A stretch of 64,000 nucleotides of DNA from positions 48,112,116 through 48,176,115 of the forward strand of contig NC_073745.1 of assembly GCF_029784135.1 (NCBI RefSeq), in the 5' to 3' direction. This document shows, one piece after another, positions 30,315 to 41,749 of this stretch. The notes beneath the pieces were generated by a model. That model ran no database searches. It saw nothing but the letters and a program-made list of their open reading frames with translations, and was not told the origin of the DNA. The first letter of the stretch is position 1, and the number at the start of each line of letters is the position of its first letter. Both the position numbers and the translations under genes were made by a program. The stretch comes from Toxorhynchites rutilus septentrionalis (Eukaryota > Arthropoda > Insecta > Diptera > Culicidae).

Positions 30315-30640
30315 TATTCAGCCATTCCATGCCAAAGCGATATAGTGGATCTCAGATTTTCGTGAAAATTGGTAGTTTTTTTTTCTTTATCGCAAAACAT
30401 TAGACCTATTAGACATTAGATTTTTTATTTTTTCAGTAGGGTGACCATTTCCATTTTAGGGTCAACGAAAAATCAACTTTTTCTTCTTTTTTCCAAAAAT
30501 GATTTTTTTCAAAAATTCCTAACTTTTGAACTACTAGACCGGTTCAGACGATCGACATATCAAATTAAAGCCAATCACCTTTTCTGGAAAAATACTATAC
30601 TTGCAGAAAATTTGAATCCTGCTCTCGTTATACGTTTGTG
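30315..30640. repeat. Dispersed repeat shared with 18460-18970
   Basis: Parallel block order to the earlier copy: GCCATTCCATGCCAAAGCGA, a T-rich stretch, GGGTGACCATTTCCATTTT, and AACTACTAGACCGGTTCAGA (compare AACTACTGGACCGATACAGA at 18901). Noncoding. Confidence 0.5.
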
Positions 30641-30644
30641 ACAC

Positions 30645-31350
30645 CAGTAAATGAAGTCAGAATAAGCTAATATTTTGCATAGGGTATAATATCGTGCAAA
30701 TCAACATTTCGTAGCCCGGCGTAGTGCCGGCTTTGACCGGCACATGGTCGATTTTGTCTGAAAAGTCGATTTTTGACGAAAATTTTATTCCCGAGATAAC
30801 AGTAAATCTCGACGTTTTATACGATTTGAAGACAACTGGCCTCAACAATTTTTTTTAACCCCGATTTCCTTTATTTCCCCCTTGGGTGATTTTTCGATTT
30901 TCAGAAAACTTAAATTTGGAGATCTGCGACAATAGTACATGAAGTCCGTATGAGCCAATACTTTGCAAAGGGTATTTTATCGTGCAAATCGACATTTAGC
31001 AGGGAGTCCCGTCTAAACCATACGTTTTGCCTCGTATTCCGAAAAAACGTCCCAGAGTGTCGATTTTTGACCAAAAAAAAATTTCGAGTTGACAGTAGGT
31101 CTCGTCGTTTCATATAATTTGAAGGCATTTGGCATCAATAATTTTTTTTCGAAAACCCCGATTTCCTTTACTCCCCTTTGGGTGATTTTTCGGTTTTCAA
31201 AAAACCCAAACTTTGACCGCTGTGCGACACCAGTCCGATTGAGCTGATATTTTGCATAGGGTAGTATTTCGTGGGAATCAACATTTTTAATCAAGTTCGC
31301 TTGGAAAATTCGAGATGGCCATTTTCATTGGCACTCCAATGTCCATCTTG
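30645..31350. repeat. Tandem repeat, ~288-bp unit, about 2.4 copies
   Basis: Each unit contains 'TTTTGCATAGGGTA..AT.TCGTG..AATC.ACATTT', a 'GTCGATTTTTGAC' block, 'CTCG.CGTTT.ATA' and 'CCCGATTTCC'. Anchors occur at about 30672, 30960 and 31251, giving a period of ~288-290 bp. Diverged single units occur at 8541, 17575, 42880 and 52260. Confidence 0.7.
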
Positions 31351-33985
31351 CCGCCACTGTCTGTCTTACCCGTACTTCCCCAATGGTTTTTTTTTCCTAA
31401 AGTTTATGACTTAACGAGAAAAGTTCAATTCATAACAATCTACACTATCTTCTCATCTGACTCAACATTAAATGTTATGGAGCCAATGGACTAGCAAATT
31501 AAACATTCACAAGACTATGAGCGATGGAAAATACAATAATAACTTTTCTAATAATCGACAGATATAGGCAAGCTTCACATGGAAATCGTGAACCTAAATA
31601 TATTTCTCCGAACAAGTTTTTTTTTCCTTTCCACCACGAATGTCTCTACCGACTCCCTGCAAGCTGCTGTGTCACCATTCAGCTGTCCGACAACAATGAT
31701 ACACAGATCAAAACAATGACAGGATGGCAGTAGCAACGCCAACATCCTCTGTCACACACACATGGATGGGGGTGGGGGGCGGCATCGAAAGCGAAAAGAA
31801 AAAAAACCCACCCCGGGTGGGCCACAAAAGTTCATCATAATCTTCTGTCACTGTCCAATCTCGTGCCGTCTCGTGACGAGGGAACCGTGGCAGTGGCGTG
31901 GGGAGGGGGTGAACGTGGCACGTTTTTCTTCCAGCAGCCGTGGCGTGTCATTATATCCTTTGGAGAAGCTCAGGCCAAAAACTAAGCAGTTGGTCACAAA
32001 CATGAGTCGTTCGACCGAGCTGTTGTCGTTCGGACTGTGTTTAGCCATATTGCCTGTCTGGTATCACATGGTCGCACAGCAGTTGTTTGTGGAATAAAGG
32101 AGAATTATCAGACATTTGTGGCATAGAGAGAAGGCAAAAAAAAGCAAGCAAGACATCGATTCTATTATGGTTCTTAGTGGGCGGTCAGATCACCATCTTG
32201 GTTGTCAGGTTGGTTCATGTTGGTATAGATTAGATTGCGTCGTGTATCATCTTCCACCGATGTATTTGTCGTTTTTGCTCTTCACACTGATATCAAATTA
32301 ATTTGCTACATTGAATTCGTTATCAGCTGAGATTTCATTGCTAAATTGATGAGTATGCAGAAGAAGTTTCCAACGAAACGCAGCAGCAACTCAATTGCAG
32401 CTGAACAACAAAACTAATTGTGTATTCCCAAGGCTACGTAGGTGCAAATGAATTGTATGCAACTGATCAATTCATCTTTGTTCGAAATAAATACCACTTG
32501 AATACATTGCTTCTCTTCTCCCGAAGGGTCACCTTTTCTGTGTGGCAGGACATGTGAAGTGACAGCATTTTGAAGTGACACAAGTACAACATTGCCAACC
32601 AGGACGGGGTTCGTCTTAATGGGAAAGATTTCCCAGATCCCACATCAAATGACAAAGACGTCCGCAAATGATTATACTGTTGGTCTTCAGTTATGTAATG
32701 GATTCCGGACACAGAATCAGCCCAGCATGAAACAAGCTCAGATTCGTCGGAATGAGGAGAAAATTGGAGGGCTGGAACTATAGTTTTTTTTCCCCCATCG
32801 ATCGAAGACAAAGAACTTCGGTAATCAATGGGTGAAACCCGACCGGAAGCGGAAGCACGAGCGCGGAAGAGATGAGCCTAAAAGCAATTTACCCATCGTA
32901 AATGGGCAGCGAAACGACGTGTAACGATGATTAAATCGGAATACTCTTCCCGGAATGGATTTCTCAACAGACTCATTGACCATATGGGATAAGCATCGGG
33001 AATGGCTTTAATTCAAGCACCGAGACCCAATAGATATCCTCCATTGCGAACGTAAATCATAGCTAAAGATGAGAAAGAAGAAAAAAAACTTCTGTAATGA
33101 ATCCCATCGATGGCAGTACAGATTGCAATCTTTCCGCTGAAAGGATATGAATACAGCCACAATCAGCTTTTCCCTCACATCTCCCATGAGGGAGCGGGAG
33201 CTTCGCTAAGCTTCTTAAAGTCTCACCGCATTCATAGGCCATCGCGAAGGAAGCATCTCTCCTAGGGCTTTACAAAAATAGCTAAGGCCAGTGGGTGGCG
33301 GTGGCGGTGAGCCGCATTTTGCGCCAAGTGTGGGTGAAACGAACCCATCGCTCGTCGGTGGGTTTGCGTCCGTTTGTCCGAAGCCACAAGCTGACATTGA
33401 GTGACGATGATTGGATTAGGCGGTTTTCTGTAACCTTCCATTTTTTTTACGATTGCGAGATTCGATTCGCACTTTTGACGCCTTTTCTCGTGGATAGTGA
33501 TAGCGATAGATGAGGAGTGATTCATATCGCTCTATTGTGGTTTTGAGTATTGACAGGAGTGACACTTTCTTTTGTTCGATTCCAGAAATCGGAATCCGAT
33601 TCAGAGAAGCATGGAAGCATTGGTCCATAATGGAAGGAAAAGGCACTATTGAAACCTATTTAGCTGGAACAGCTCACAAGTTCAATAAAAAATCGTTCAA
33701 TTGATAGGTTATCACAGTTATTGAGTTTGAAGAATGGCTGATGTTCAAAAATGATATAAATTAAAAACTTTATCTACGTTTTGAGAGAATAAGGGCAATA
33801 AGCTGTAAACTGGATTCAATATGAAAGTTATGTATTATTGTTTAGTTGTTAAAAATCTCCATAGGTCTATTTGAAAATTTGTCGGGGGATCTTCACGTAA
33901 CTCACAATGCCGAGCTCAAAAACTTTTAACACAGCTAGACTGTTGATATGAGGCTTCCATAGTTATATACAAATAGCACTAACTA
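31351..33985. other. Unique, GC-balanced DNA; no gene assigned
   Basis: No repeat shared with other parts of the window. Overlapping ORFs of 60-114 residues on both strands (for example 31762-32097 and 32467-32811) lack domains, and the two strands compete. This may be host intron, UTR or regulatory DNA. Confidence 0.35.
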
Positions 33986-33989
33986 CCGA

Positions 33990-34172
33990 TGCAGCAGACC
34001 GTAATGTGAGCGGTAAGGGACTGGGACTACCGACACATGATGATTGTTGCGTGGACGTAGTAGCTAGAATAACACACAAACATTGTCAGTTGAGGGTACT
34101 GAGTTATGACCTCATGATTGTTCGCTTAGTAGCGGACACGCAACCAATTAGGCTACAAAGACCCCCTTGTGA
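33990..34172 (-). mobile_element. tRNA-type SINE (type 3), diverged
   Basis: On the minus strand it begins GGGGGTCTTTGTAGCCTAAT, with an A-box-like TAGCCTAATTGGTTGCGTG, a B-box-like GAGGTCATAACTC, and TACGTCCACGCAACAATCAT further on. It matches 63375-63482. The B box has drifted from GTTCRANNC. Possibly related to the mosquito Gecko SINE, but this is a guess. Confidence 0.5.
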
Positions 34173-34389
34173 AATTTAATGAATTAAATAGAATTATTAA
34201 GTAGAAATTAATGTGAAAAATAAAGTTATTAGTGGATTATTAAAAACCGTGCTTCATATCGTGAAAAGAAGTCCCACAATCCAACGGAATCGGGAGGACT
34301 GCATCGGCGATTAACCCTCTTACCCGCCAGGACATTCAACATCATCCAATCGGAATCCAATCGGCAACCAAATCCAGCTATCGAACAAA
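34173..34389. other. Spacer, nothing recognised
   Basis: Short segment between the SINE and the transposon-end relative. Confidence 0.3.
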
Positions 34390-35075
34390 CACAGTTCGAC
34401 AATGTTGTAGATCCAGTTATTCCAAGCAACTATGTAGAACAAAGTTTTTTCTATCTCTTGAAATAACCGATATAGCGCTTTTTTTCTAAGTTGCCTTAAA
34501 GTTATCATGGAAAAAAAACTTTTTTTGCTCTAACTTTTATATTCAAAATTTAACATGCAAACTGTCTCCAGAGAACTTTCAGAGCTTACTAATACAAACA
34601 TTTTTCGGTGCAGAATTTGTCAATATCTCAACTCTATTCAAAGTTACTGATATTTCTTCCGCAAAAATACGCCCTCTTCATTTGTTTGTCATTCTTTCTG
34701 AAGCAAACATATGAAATGTTCATTGGTGGCATTTGGAAGAGCATATTTGACTCTGCATAAAGTGAGTTTTTCAAAACAATTTTATTTTTTGTGCTTGAAT
34801 AAACTAAAATTGAAAATTAAAATTTTTTTTGAACAAAGTTGCTCAACATAACTGGGGCTACAATATTGTCGAACTATATTTACCTCTATTTATAAAGATA
34901 AGGAAGTTAGATTTTATATTTCATCGAAAATTTTGGTCACCTTATTTTTGACAACATGGAAGTGAGCGCTCTATCATATGTAACAACTTTGTCGAAGACA
35001 ATTTTTACCTAGAAAACAACTGTCGAGCTCTAGAAGCTTATTTCCACTTCAATGCATCTCCTGGACCATTGAGGA
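34390..35075. mobile_element. Gene-less relative of the 4662-6729 transposon
   Basis: 34435-34760 aligns with the left arm of the 4662-6729 element (AACCGATATAGCGCTTTTT, GCTCTAACTTTTATAT, AAAGAGCATATTTGACTCT-like). 34850-35075 aligns in inverted order with that element's outermost ~200 bp and ends CTCCTGGACCATTGAGG. The central coding part is missing. It is an internal deletion derivative. Confidence 0.55.
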
Positions 35076-35330
35076 TTATATTACAAACCTGTCCATATTC
35101 CTCCCCCCACTATATGTACATGCGGGTAATCAACGCTTATTTTTTCTGCTTTTCATTCTGTTTTAATTTCGGTAAAAGCCATTGAAAAACACAAACATTT
35201 TGCCGAATAATTCGAAAAACGGTTTATTTAATTGCAAGGAAAATCATCCTTTAACGTTTAAATATTTCATCATCGCTTAAAATAAGTTCTATTTGAAATA
35301 CGAAAAAAAAAAATGTTTTTATACTGTATA
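35076..35330. other. AT-rich spacer
   Basis: Nothing recognised between the transposon relative and the next MITE fragment. Confidence 0.3.
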
Positions 35331-35425
35331 TAGTGCAAAGTTGCAAAATAGCGAGTGCAAAATTGCATATAATCGAATCATATATAATCGAGTCAGTATA
35401 TAATCGGGTCTGACCTGCTGGTCTG
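35331..35425. mobile_element. Partial MITE of the CAGGTCGGACTCGATTAT family
   Basis: Contains three drifting copies of TATATAATCGAGTC-like words, with an end resembling GGGTCTGACCTG. Only one terminus is recognisable. Confidence 0.45.
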
Positions 35426-35654
35426 ACACTATCTGGTAGCAATTTTGTTAGAAATAGCTTTAAAACGGAAGCATTTTTTTTGAATCTCAAAATAGATCAA
35501 TTTAATGCCAAATCAGTCATTCACTGCCCTGACCCTTTCCGATTTTTTTTGAGTTTTTTTCGACATATGGTGACAGCTACTCAAAACCACAATTTTCATC
35601 ATCATGTCAGTAATTTTAATTACTATTCAACAGAATATTCTTTTATTAAAATTG
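35426..35654. other. AT-rich spacer
   Basis: Nothing recognised. Confidence 0.3.
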
Positions 35655-35830
35655 TAACTTGAAACCCAGATGTCTGATTCAAATGTAATGCACAGAAAAT
35701 ATGTTGACAAATCAATTAACTAATTGGGAAAAATACCATGCAAAATACATTGTTAAAACATACAAAAAATATAATTGAATTCTAAAAACCTTTATATCTG
35801 AGAACACCGTAAATTGTACAATCGTGAAGG
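35655..35830. repeat. Dispersed repeat shared with 8244-8540
   Basis: AACCCAGATGTCTGATTCAA and the following AT-rich stretch resemble the sequence to the right of the SINE at 8244. Noncoding. Confidence 0.4.
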
Positions 35831-35899
35831 CATAACCAATCAAACTATATGGTCCTTTTCAGAGCCGTCAAATTACTATCAACGATTTTACTAATTGAA

Positions 35900-36994
35900 C
35901 TAGCTGACCCGGCAAACTTCGTCTCGCCCAACATTTGTTTTTTGTTATCAATACCTTCAAACATTCACGTTTTCTTACTAAGCGCAAGTTCATGAGTCCA
36001 ATCGCAGAACTGTTCATTGATTGATCTTCTAATCGACCCCGTTGAATTTACCTTTTAGAAAAAAGTTCCTAGTACTTATACCAAAACTCATCATCATAAT
36101 ACCAGAACATTTTTAGACACTCGTTCAAGATTTTTCAACCACTTGCAAATAACATGTTTAATACAGAAAATATGATAGAATGAAGACAGACCCCTTCTCT
36201 ATTATTCCCTTAGAAAGGGGGGAGGAGTTCTATTCACCATAAAAACGTTTCGTGCCCCCTAAAATCTTCACATGCCAAATTTGGCTCCATTTGCTTGATT
36301 AGTTTTCGAGTTATGCAGAAATTTGTTTTTCATTTGTATGACAGTCCACTCTGAGAGAGGGGGGGAGGAGGGTCGAACCACCATAGAAACATTGATTGCA
36401 TCCTAAAACCTCTACATGTTAAATTTGATTTCGTTTGTTTGATTAGTTCTCGAGTTATACAGAAATTCGTGTTTCATTTGTATGGCAGCCCCCCTAAGAG
36501 AGGGGGGAAGGGGTATCTAACCACCATAGAATCATTTATTGCACCCTAAAACCTCTACACGGCAAATTTCGTTTAATTTGCTTGATTAGAACTCGAGAAA
36601 TTTAGAAATCTGTGTTTAATTTTTTTTATTCTTTTTTGAGAGGCTTTCAGCCTCCTGGGCTGGTTCGCCTCTGAATTTGTGTTTCATTTGTATGGCAGCC
36701 CCCCCTTAGAGAGGGGGGGGGATGGAGTGTCTAACCACCGTGAAAACATTTATTGCACCCTAAAACCTCCATGTACCTAAATTGGTTTCATTGGCTTGAT
36801 AAATTCTCGAGTAATGCATAATTTAAGCAAAATAAACTATTTCAGAGGGGGGAGGGGCATCTAACTATCACGAAACCCTTCTCCGGCCCCAAAAACCCCT
36901 ACATACTAATTTTCATGTTGATCGGTTCAGTAGTTCCCGAGTCCATAACAATCAGACAGACAGACAGACAGAAATCCATTTTTATATATATAGA
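35900..36994 (-). mobile_element. Helitron-like element, complete, minus strand
   Basis: Read on the minus strand, it starts TCTATATATATAAAAATGGA with TTTCTGTCTGTCTGTCTG inside, has about six ~130-140-bp minisatellite units, and ends GCCGGGTCAGCTAG at 35900, followed by T. Its 5' end abuts the 3' CTAG of the next copy directly. A short LINE-tail insertion is at 36618-36672. Confidence 0.7.
36618..36672 (-). mobile_element. ~55-bp LINE or SINE 3' tail inserted in the Helitron-like element
   Basis: The plus-strand sequence AATTTTTTTTATTCTTTTTT then GAGAGGCTTTCAGCCTCCTG interrupts the minisatellite. The words AAATCTGTGTTT and GAATTTGTGTTT flank it, as a decayed target duplication. On the minus strand it is a GC-rich hairpin-prone end followed by an A-rich tail, as expected of an extremely 5'-truncated retroelement. 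Confidence 0.5.
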
Positions 36995-37855
36995 CTAGCT
37001 GACCCGGCAAACTTCGTCCAGATATTTGTATTTTTGGTATCAATACCTTCAAACATTCACGTTTTCTTACTAAGCGCAAGTTCATGGGTCCAATCGCAGA
37101 ACTGTTCATTGATTGATCTTCTAATCGACCCCGTTGAATTTACCTTTTACTTTAAAATTCCTAGTATTTCTGACAAAACTCATCATTATAATATCAAATT
37201 ATTTTCAGACACAATTCTCGTTCAAGATTTTTCAACCACTTGCAAATAACATGTTTCTCCGTTACATGGAATAAATGTTTTATACAGAAAATATGATAGA
37301 ATAAAGACAGCCCTAAATCGGTCAATTCCTTCCTCGAGTTCTGCTCTTATCAACATATTCGGCGATACTTTTTTATTTGTATAGATAGAAGAAGATATAG
37401 GAGTGTGTTTTATTTTTTTTTATTTAAATCGTTTATTTTTACAGGCTCAGTTACATAGGTTTAAAGGAGCCGAACTCCTTAGGAGTGTGTTTCATCACAT
37501 TAAAATCCATTTCCAGTATCGAACAATGAACTAACAGCATTTTTCACTATGTAATTGTAGAACATATGAGAATTTAATTTTCCGAATTTTCCCTTTTTCC
37601 TTCAGAGTTTTCCGAAAATTATCAAACCAAACATGACAAGTTGGAATATTTTTGGTTGAAATATGTGTAATATTTTTATAGGACCCCCTCTCCATTCCAG
37701 AGGAGAGAGGGGTGTCATACCATCATAAAAACATCCCCTCCTCTCAGAAAAGTGGGAGGAGTGTAGGTTGGAGGGGTCTCAAACTATCACGAAAACCTTC
37801 CCCGGCCCCAAAAACCCCTACATACCAATTTTCACGTTGATCGGTTCTGTAGTTA
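36995..37855 (-). mobile_element. Helitron-like element, long form, 5'-truncated, minus strand
   Basis: On the minus strand, the 3' end is GGACGAAGTTTGCCGGGTCA then GCTAG at 36995. The long-form middle (37230-37690) matches 11881-12240, and the minisatellite part breaks off near 37855, before the 5' TC end. It contains the LINE tail at 37411-37479. Confidence 0.65.
37411..37479 (-). mobile_element. 69-bp LINE 3' tail with perfect 13-bp target duplication
   Basis: TAGGAGTGTGTTT occurs at 37398-37410 and again at 37480-37492. The insert between them, read on the minus strand, matches the last ~60 bp of the LINE at 14822-16010 (CTCCTTTAAAC, GTAACTGAGCCTGTAAAAAT, AAACGATTTA) and ends in an A-rich tail instead of TAA repeats. 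It is a LINE insertion truncated to its final bases. Confidence 0.9.
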
Positions 37856-39830
37856 TATATTAGTTAGTTATATTTATACATATTGATAAACGCGCTATTT
37901 ATGATCATTTTATGAATGTACATGGCTTATCCAATTATATTTGCCACTTATTAAATGTTTCCCATGCGATTACCAAGATGGTGTCTATACCAAATATTGT
38001 TTCCGGCAAAGGATTACTCCTACCTGCATCTAGGTCACATTTCCGACTTCAAGAGGTTATACCGCCCGCGGAACGCAAATAGGAATAAAGCTGCTTTTTC
38101 CCAAATGCACGCTCTGTGTAGAGCTTTTGACTTCTATCTTCGCCCAGACCTGTACTGTATTAGCCTTGGGCTCAGCTAAAAGTCAACAACAACAAACAAA
38201 CAGTAAATACAGGCAGAGGCGGAGGCAGATAAACACCGAGCACACCGACAGGTGCTCAGTTCCGACAAATGAGAAAACAAGATGAAGCTTCAGTCGTTTC
38301 TCCTCGGTGATACATGGGACTGCCACAGCGCTGAGCTGCCATAAGAACTCGACACGGAAAATAAAAATGAGAACAGTTTCGGATGCGTAACTCGTGCTTT
38401 TTATTCTTTTTTTTTTTTTTGGTGTCATACATCTGCTGCGAGTGAGAAGTTTTCCCACTGAACTCACGCAGTTCGCTCGAGCTGAATGATTTATAATGCG
38501 GCAATGGTGGTGTGAAGAATAATACAGTCGGTAGTATTTTGTCAAAATGAAGATTTTCTACGGCTCCAACAATTCGGGCGAACTTTGGGGATTATCATCT
38601 TCTGGGAACAGCTTTTGTAATGCGCTTCGGCAAACAAACACACGGCTATAATCCCGGTGGTCAGTTTCCACAGAAAGCATAATCGTATATCAAATTATTT
38701 CCACCTATTCTATTACCAGGAAAATAATCGAAAGCAGTTACTGCTACCGTCCATTGAATACATTACGCAATACAGTCGAGCGGCAACAACTTGCGAACAA
38801 AACCACTTCCTAACCGACACAAACAACAGCAACTTCCAAAGATTCCCAACCGGTAACGACTTCCACTGAGCTCTGTGCCCCCATTAGTGGACCACCATTG
38901 ACTGCCGTTTGGAGGCAGAATCCCACAGGTTGTGCAGCGCACCGAAAGAAGCGGCTCCACCCAAATAAATTGAAATAAGTATGAAGATAGTTCCGACTGC
39001 GATTCTGTAATAGCCATTGGGATTCCTCTGAAAGGCACCTATCCTCCAAAGCATTTCGGAATGCAGGAAGAATAGCGCAAAACACCATTGTAGAGTGGTA
39101 AATGAGTGCACAATTCCAGCGCACGAAATGGGAGGAAGCCTCTTTTCGCGAAGCGAAAGGACCAAACTTTGAATAGGGTCGCCCAACTGAAACCTACAAA
39201 CGAGCCAGAACTCTGCCTACGGCGAGTTTATACCCGAGCAGTAGAAATTCAACGTTAAATATAAACATTTTTATTCGAACTCCATCCCAGTCAACTTAAC
39301 CACACCACACCACACCATGGCAGGTCTTCTGTTTCTCCAATTCAAATTGGAGACACCAGAAAATGCTCGATTCTGGCTGCTCACGGTGCCACCTCGAGAG
39401 ACTTTTTACTTCCTCTGTCAGCTGATGCTGCGCTGTTCGTGATGGTACGACTTGATGACGGACGAAAAGCCCCCGGAGCGGAAAATCGAATTCAATGGGC
39501 AGAGCGAGATTGCTGCGTACATTAGTACCGATGAAATTTTCCTCGGCGCTTGTTGCGGGATTTTTCAGGGTCATGAAGTGGTTTGAGCTGGTGCATGGGC
39601 ACCGATTTGGCATTGCAACGAAGTGCTTGCCTTAATTTATGAAATACCTTTAAGCAATCGAGAATATAAGAAGGTCGGTTCTTTCTTTACAGAAAAGTGA
39701 ATGAACTTGTCAAGTTTTAGGTCTTGCAGAAATACGGTGAAGACAACATCGTGTCATTCAATGTATCGAATTTACATCAACATTGAAATGCATAACCAAT
39801 ACAGGGCGAACTCGGTTATATATAGTCTAC
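37856..39830. other. Unique DNA, no gene assigned
   Basis: GC-balanced segments with overlapping small ORFs on both strands (38183-38545, 38763-39186, 39296-39613), all lacking recognisable domains. A T homopolymer (~14) lies near 38408. No repeats shared with other parts of the window were noticed. Confidence 0.35.
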
Positions 39831-39834
39831 CTTT

Positions 39835-39960
39835 ACTGTACAGGATACAGTAATCGAATCCTGTACAGTAAAACCTGTTTTTGTGCGATTTTTTTGTGCG
39901 ATATTCTGCTCTTGTGCGGTTTTTTTTGTGCTGTATGTGAAAAGAAGTATATTTGACGAA
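39835..39960. repeat. Small palindrome next to a GTGCG-rich MITE-type end
   Basis: ACTGTACAGGAT (39835-39846) and ATCCTGTACAGT (39858-39869) form a perfect 12-bp inverted repeat with an 11-base loop. The sequence then runs CAGTAAAACCTGTTTTTGTG with repeats of TTTTTTTGTGCG. The opposite end of an element was not found. Confidence 0.45.
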
Positions 39961-40459
39961 GTTATCGTCCATTCAGTTTTTTGTCGATGGTTTATATGCA
40001 TTTCAGTGCGAAAAAGACGGGTGGGTAATGTCGTGGACATAACCGGAGAGACGTGGGACCTTCTCACTTCTTGCCTCCACTTTTCATTCGGTGGAAATAT
40101 CTCGATGCTGATGATGATGGACACCATCGCCACCGCCGGCAACTGGTTGTTAGCTGACTGATTATCGTATTGTTATTGACACTAAAAATGTAATCCACAG
40201 AACGGACAATGTATACATCTATTACTCTCGATGCAACTACTTCTTCTTCTTTTCCCTTGTTTACGGAGACTTTAAATCTAACGATTCATTCGTCTCAGAA
40301 CTTATTCTTTTTATATTTCCCAGGCACATTGATTTTGAAGTCCGTGTTAGGGAAACACGGCTCAATGAGAACAAAAATACCTCCTACTTGCATGTATATT
40401 TGCGAAGCGGATTCCCACAGGTACATTAATTTTGAAGTCTGTGTTGGGGAAACCGTAAA
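39961..40459. other. No gene recognised
   Basis: Small ORFs without domains. A direct repeat near 40336 and 40426 (CATTGATTTTGAAGTCCGTG vs CATTAATTTTGAAGTCTGTG) gives a local ~94-bp duplication. Confidence 0.35.
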
Positions 40460-40740
40460 TCGGGCCAATCAAAACTTAGCAGTGAGGGCGTTAAGATAAA
40501 GCTTGACATTTTGCAGTTATTCAACTGTTTATCTAATGGAAAATAAAATTTTACTGATTGTGATAGACGCGTAGAAATATTTCCTATCAATTAATGCAAA
40601 TATCTGTCCGATCTATTAAGGAACGTTCGAGTTAGAAGCATTCGGAATCTTTCATTTTTTCCTGCATGTTCTGTGTTTAGGTTTTCATTTCACCCCCCAT
40701 ATACTCCGGTTAGACGTAGTCCCACGTGAAAAGCATATTT
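40460..40740. repeat. Dispersed repeat, inverted copy of 18985-19260
   Basis: Contains TTGCAGTTATTCAACTG, TGTGATAGACGCGTAGAAAT and the end GGTTAGACGTAGTCCCACGT, each with an inverted counterpart in the earlier copy. Noncoding. Confidence 0.5.
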
Positions 40741-41220
40741 GCGTCTCAATTGTCCACTTCTGAAATCATTCCCCTCCTCCCATCAAATGCTCTAACTTTT
40801 TCAAAGTTTTTGCATGACATGTTTCTAACAGCAAGACGTTTCAACATGCAACTAAGAGCAAAAAACAGTCACGCACAATCGAAAAGTCAAACTGTCTCAT
40901 CGCAAAGCATGGAAACAAAAGGAATTCGAACAGTGAACGGCGTGGATTTGAGTTATTTTCTTGAGGGAAACTTTTTTATGCGGTCCCTATCTACCGCACA
41001 AAAAAGTTGTTTTCAAAATGTCTAACGAACATGATTCGAGCCGAAAATCGACATTTTGGGACTGAAATCGAGTCAAAACAATTTTGTTTCTTTATTTGTT
41101 TTTTTTGCATGTATTTTTCGTTTTTTTGAAAATAAAAGAGGAATTTGATTTTTGATTCATCCCCTTGAAGTCAGAAAACAACTTTCTCACATGAAAAAAA
41201 CTAATTTATCCAGATTCTCT
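40741..41220. other. No gene recognised
   Basis: A 99-residue ORF (40726-41025) overlaps the preceding repeat and has no domain. Confidence 0.3.
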
Positions 41221-41710
41221 CAGGAGGTATTTCATCGTATACCCATATTGATGGTGTTCTGAGAAAATAGGTAATCCACCATTTTGTAATAGCCACCATC
41301 TTAGATTTGCATTTTTCATAAATAACTGTATTCTACTAGTCAAGCCCTTTCATTTGATACCCATATTGATGGGGTTGTGAAAAAATATATGTGGCGCCAT
41401 CTTGCGGTGGCGGCCATTTTGGATTTGCATTTTTCATAAATAACTGTGTTCTACTAGTCAAGCCCCTTAATTTGATACCCATATTGATGGGGTTCTGAGA
41501 AAATGTGAAATTCGCCATTTTGTACTGGTCGCCATCTTAGATTTGCATTTTTCATAAATAACTGTGTTCTACTAGTCAAACCCTTTCGTGATATATCCTT
41601 ATTGATGGGGTTCTGAGAAAATATGTAGTCCGCCATCTTGGATTTGCATTTTTCATAAATATCTGCATTCTACTAGTCAATCCCTTTCTTTTGATACCTA
41701 TATTAGCTAT
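41221..41710. repeat. ~118-bp minisatellite, about four units
   Basis: Same unit as at 22795: 'GCCATTTTG...GGCCATCTT', 'GATTTGCATTTTTCATAAAT', 'AACTGTGTTCTACTAGTCAA', 'CCCATATTGATGGGGTT'. Anchors at about 41281, 41397, 41515 and 41632 give a ~117-118 bp period. Minus-strand ORFs of 60 codons are products of the repeat period. Confidence 0.8.
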
Positions 41711-41749
41711 TCAATGTAGAATTATTAAAAATTTCCGAAAATCAAAAAA

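Noticed and set aside
38183..39613. Overlapping minus-strand ORFs of 80-120 codons as host genes
   Set aside because: Several frames compete on the same strand, none has a recognised domain or typical start context, and no splice pattern links them.
41336..41636. Two similar 60-codon minus-strand ORFs resembling a gene family
   Set aside because: They are one frame read through successive units of the 118-bp minisatellite.
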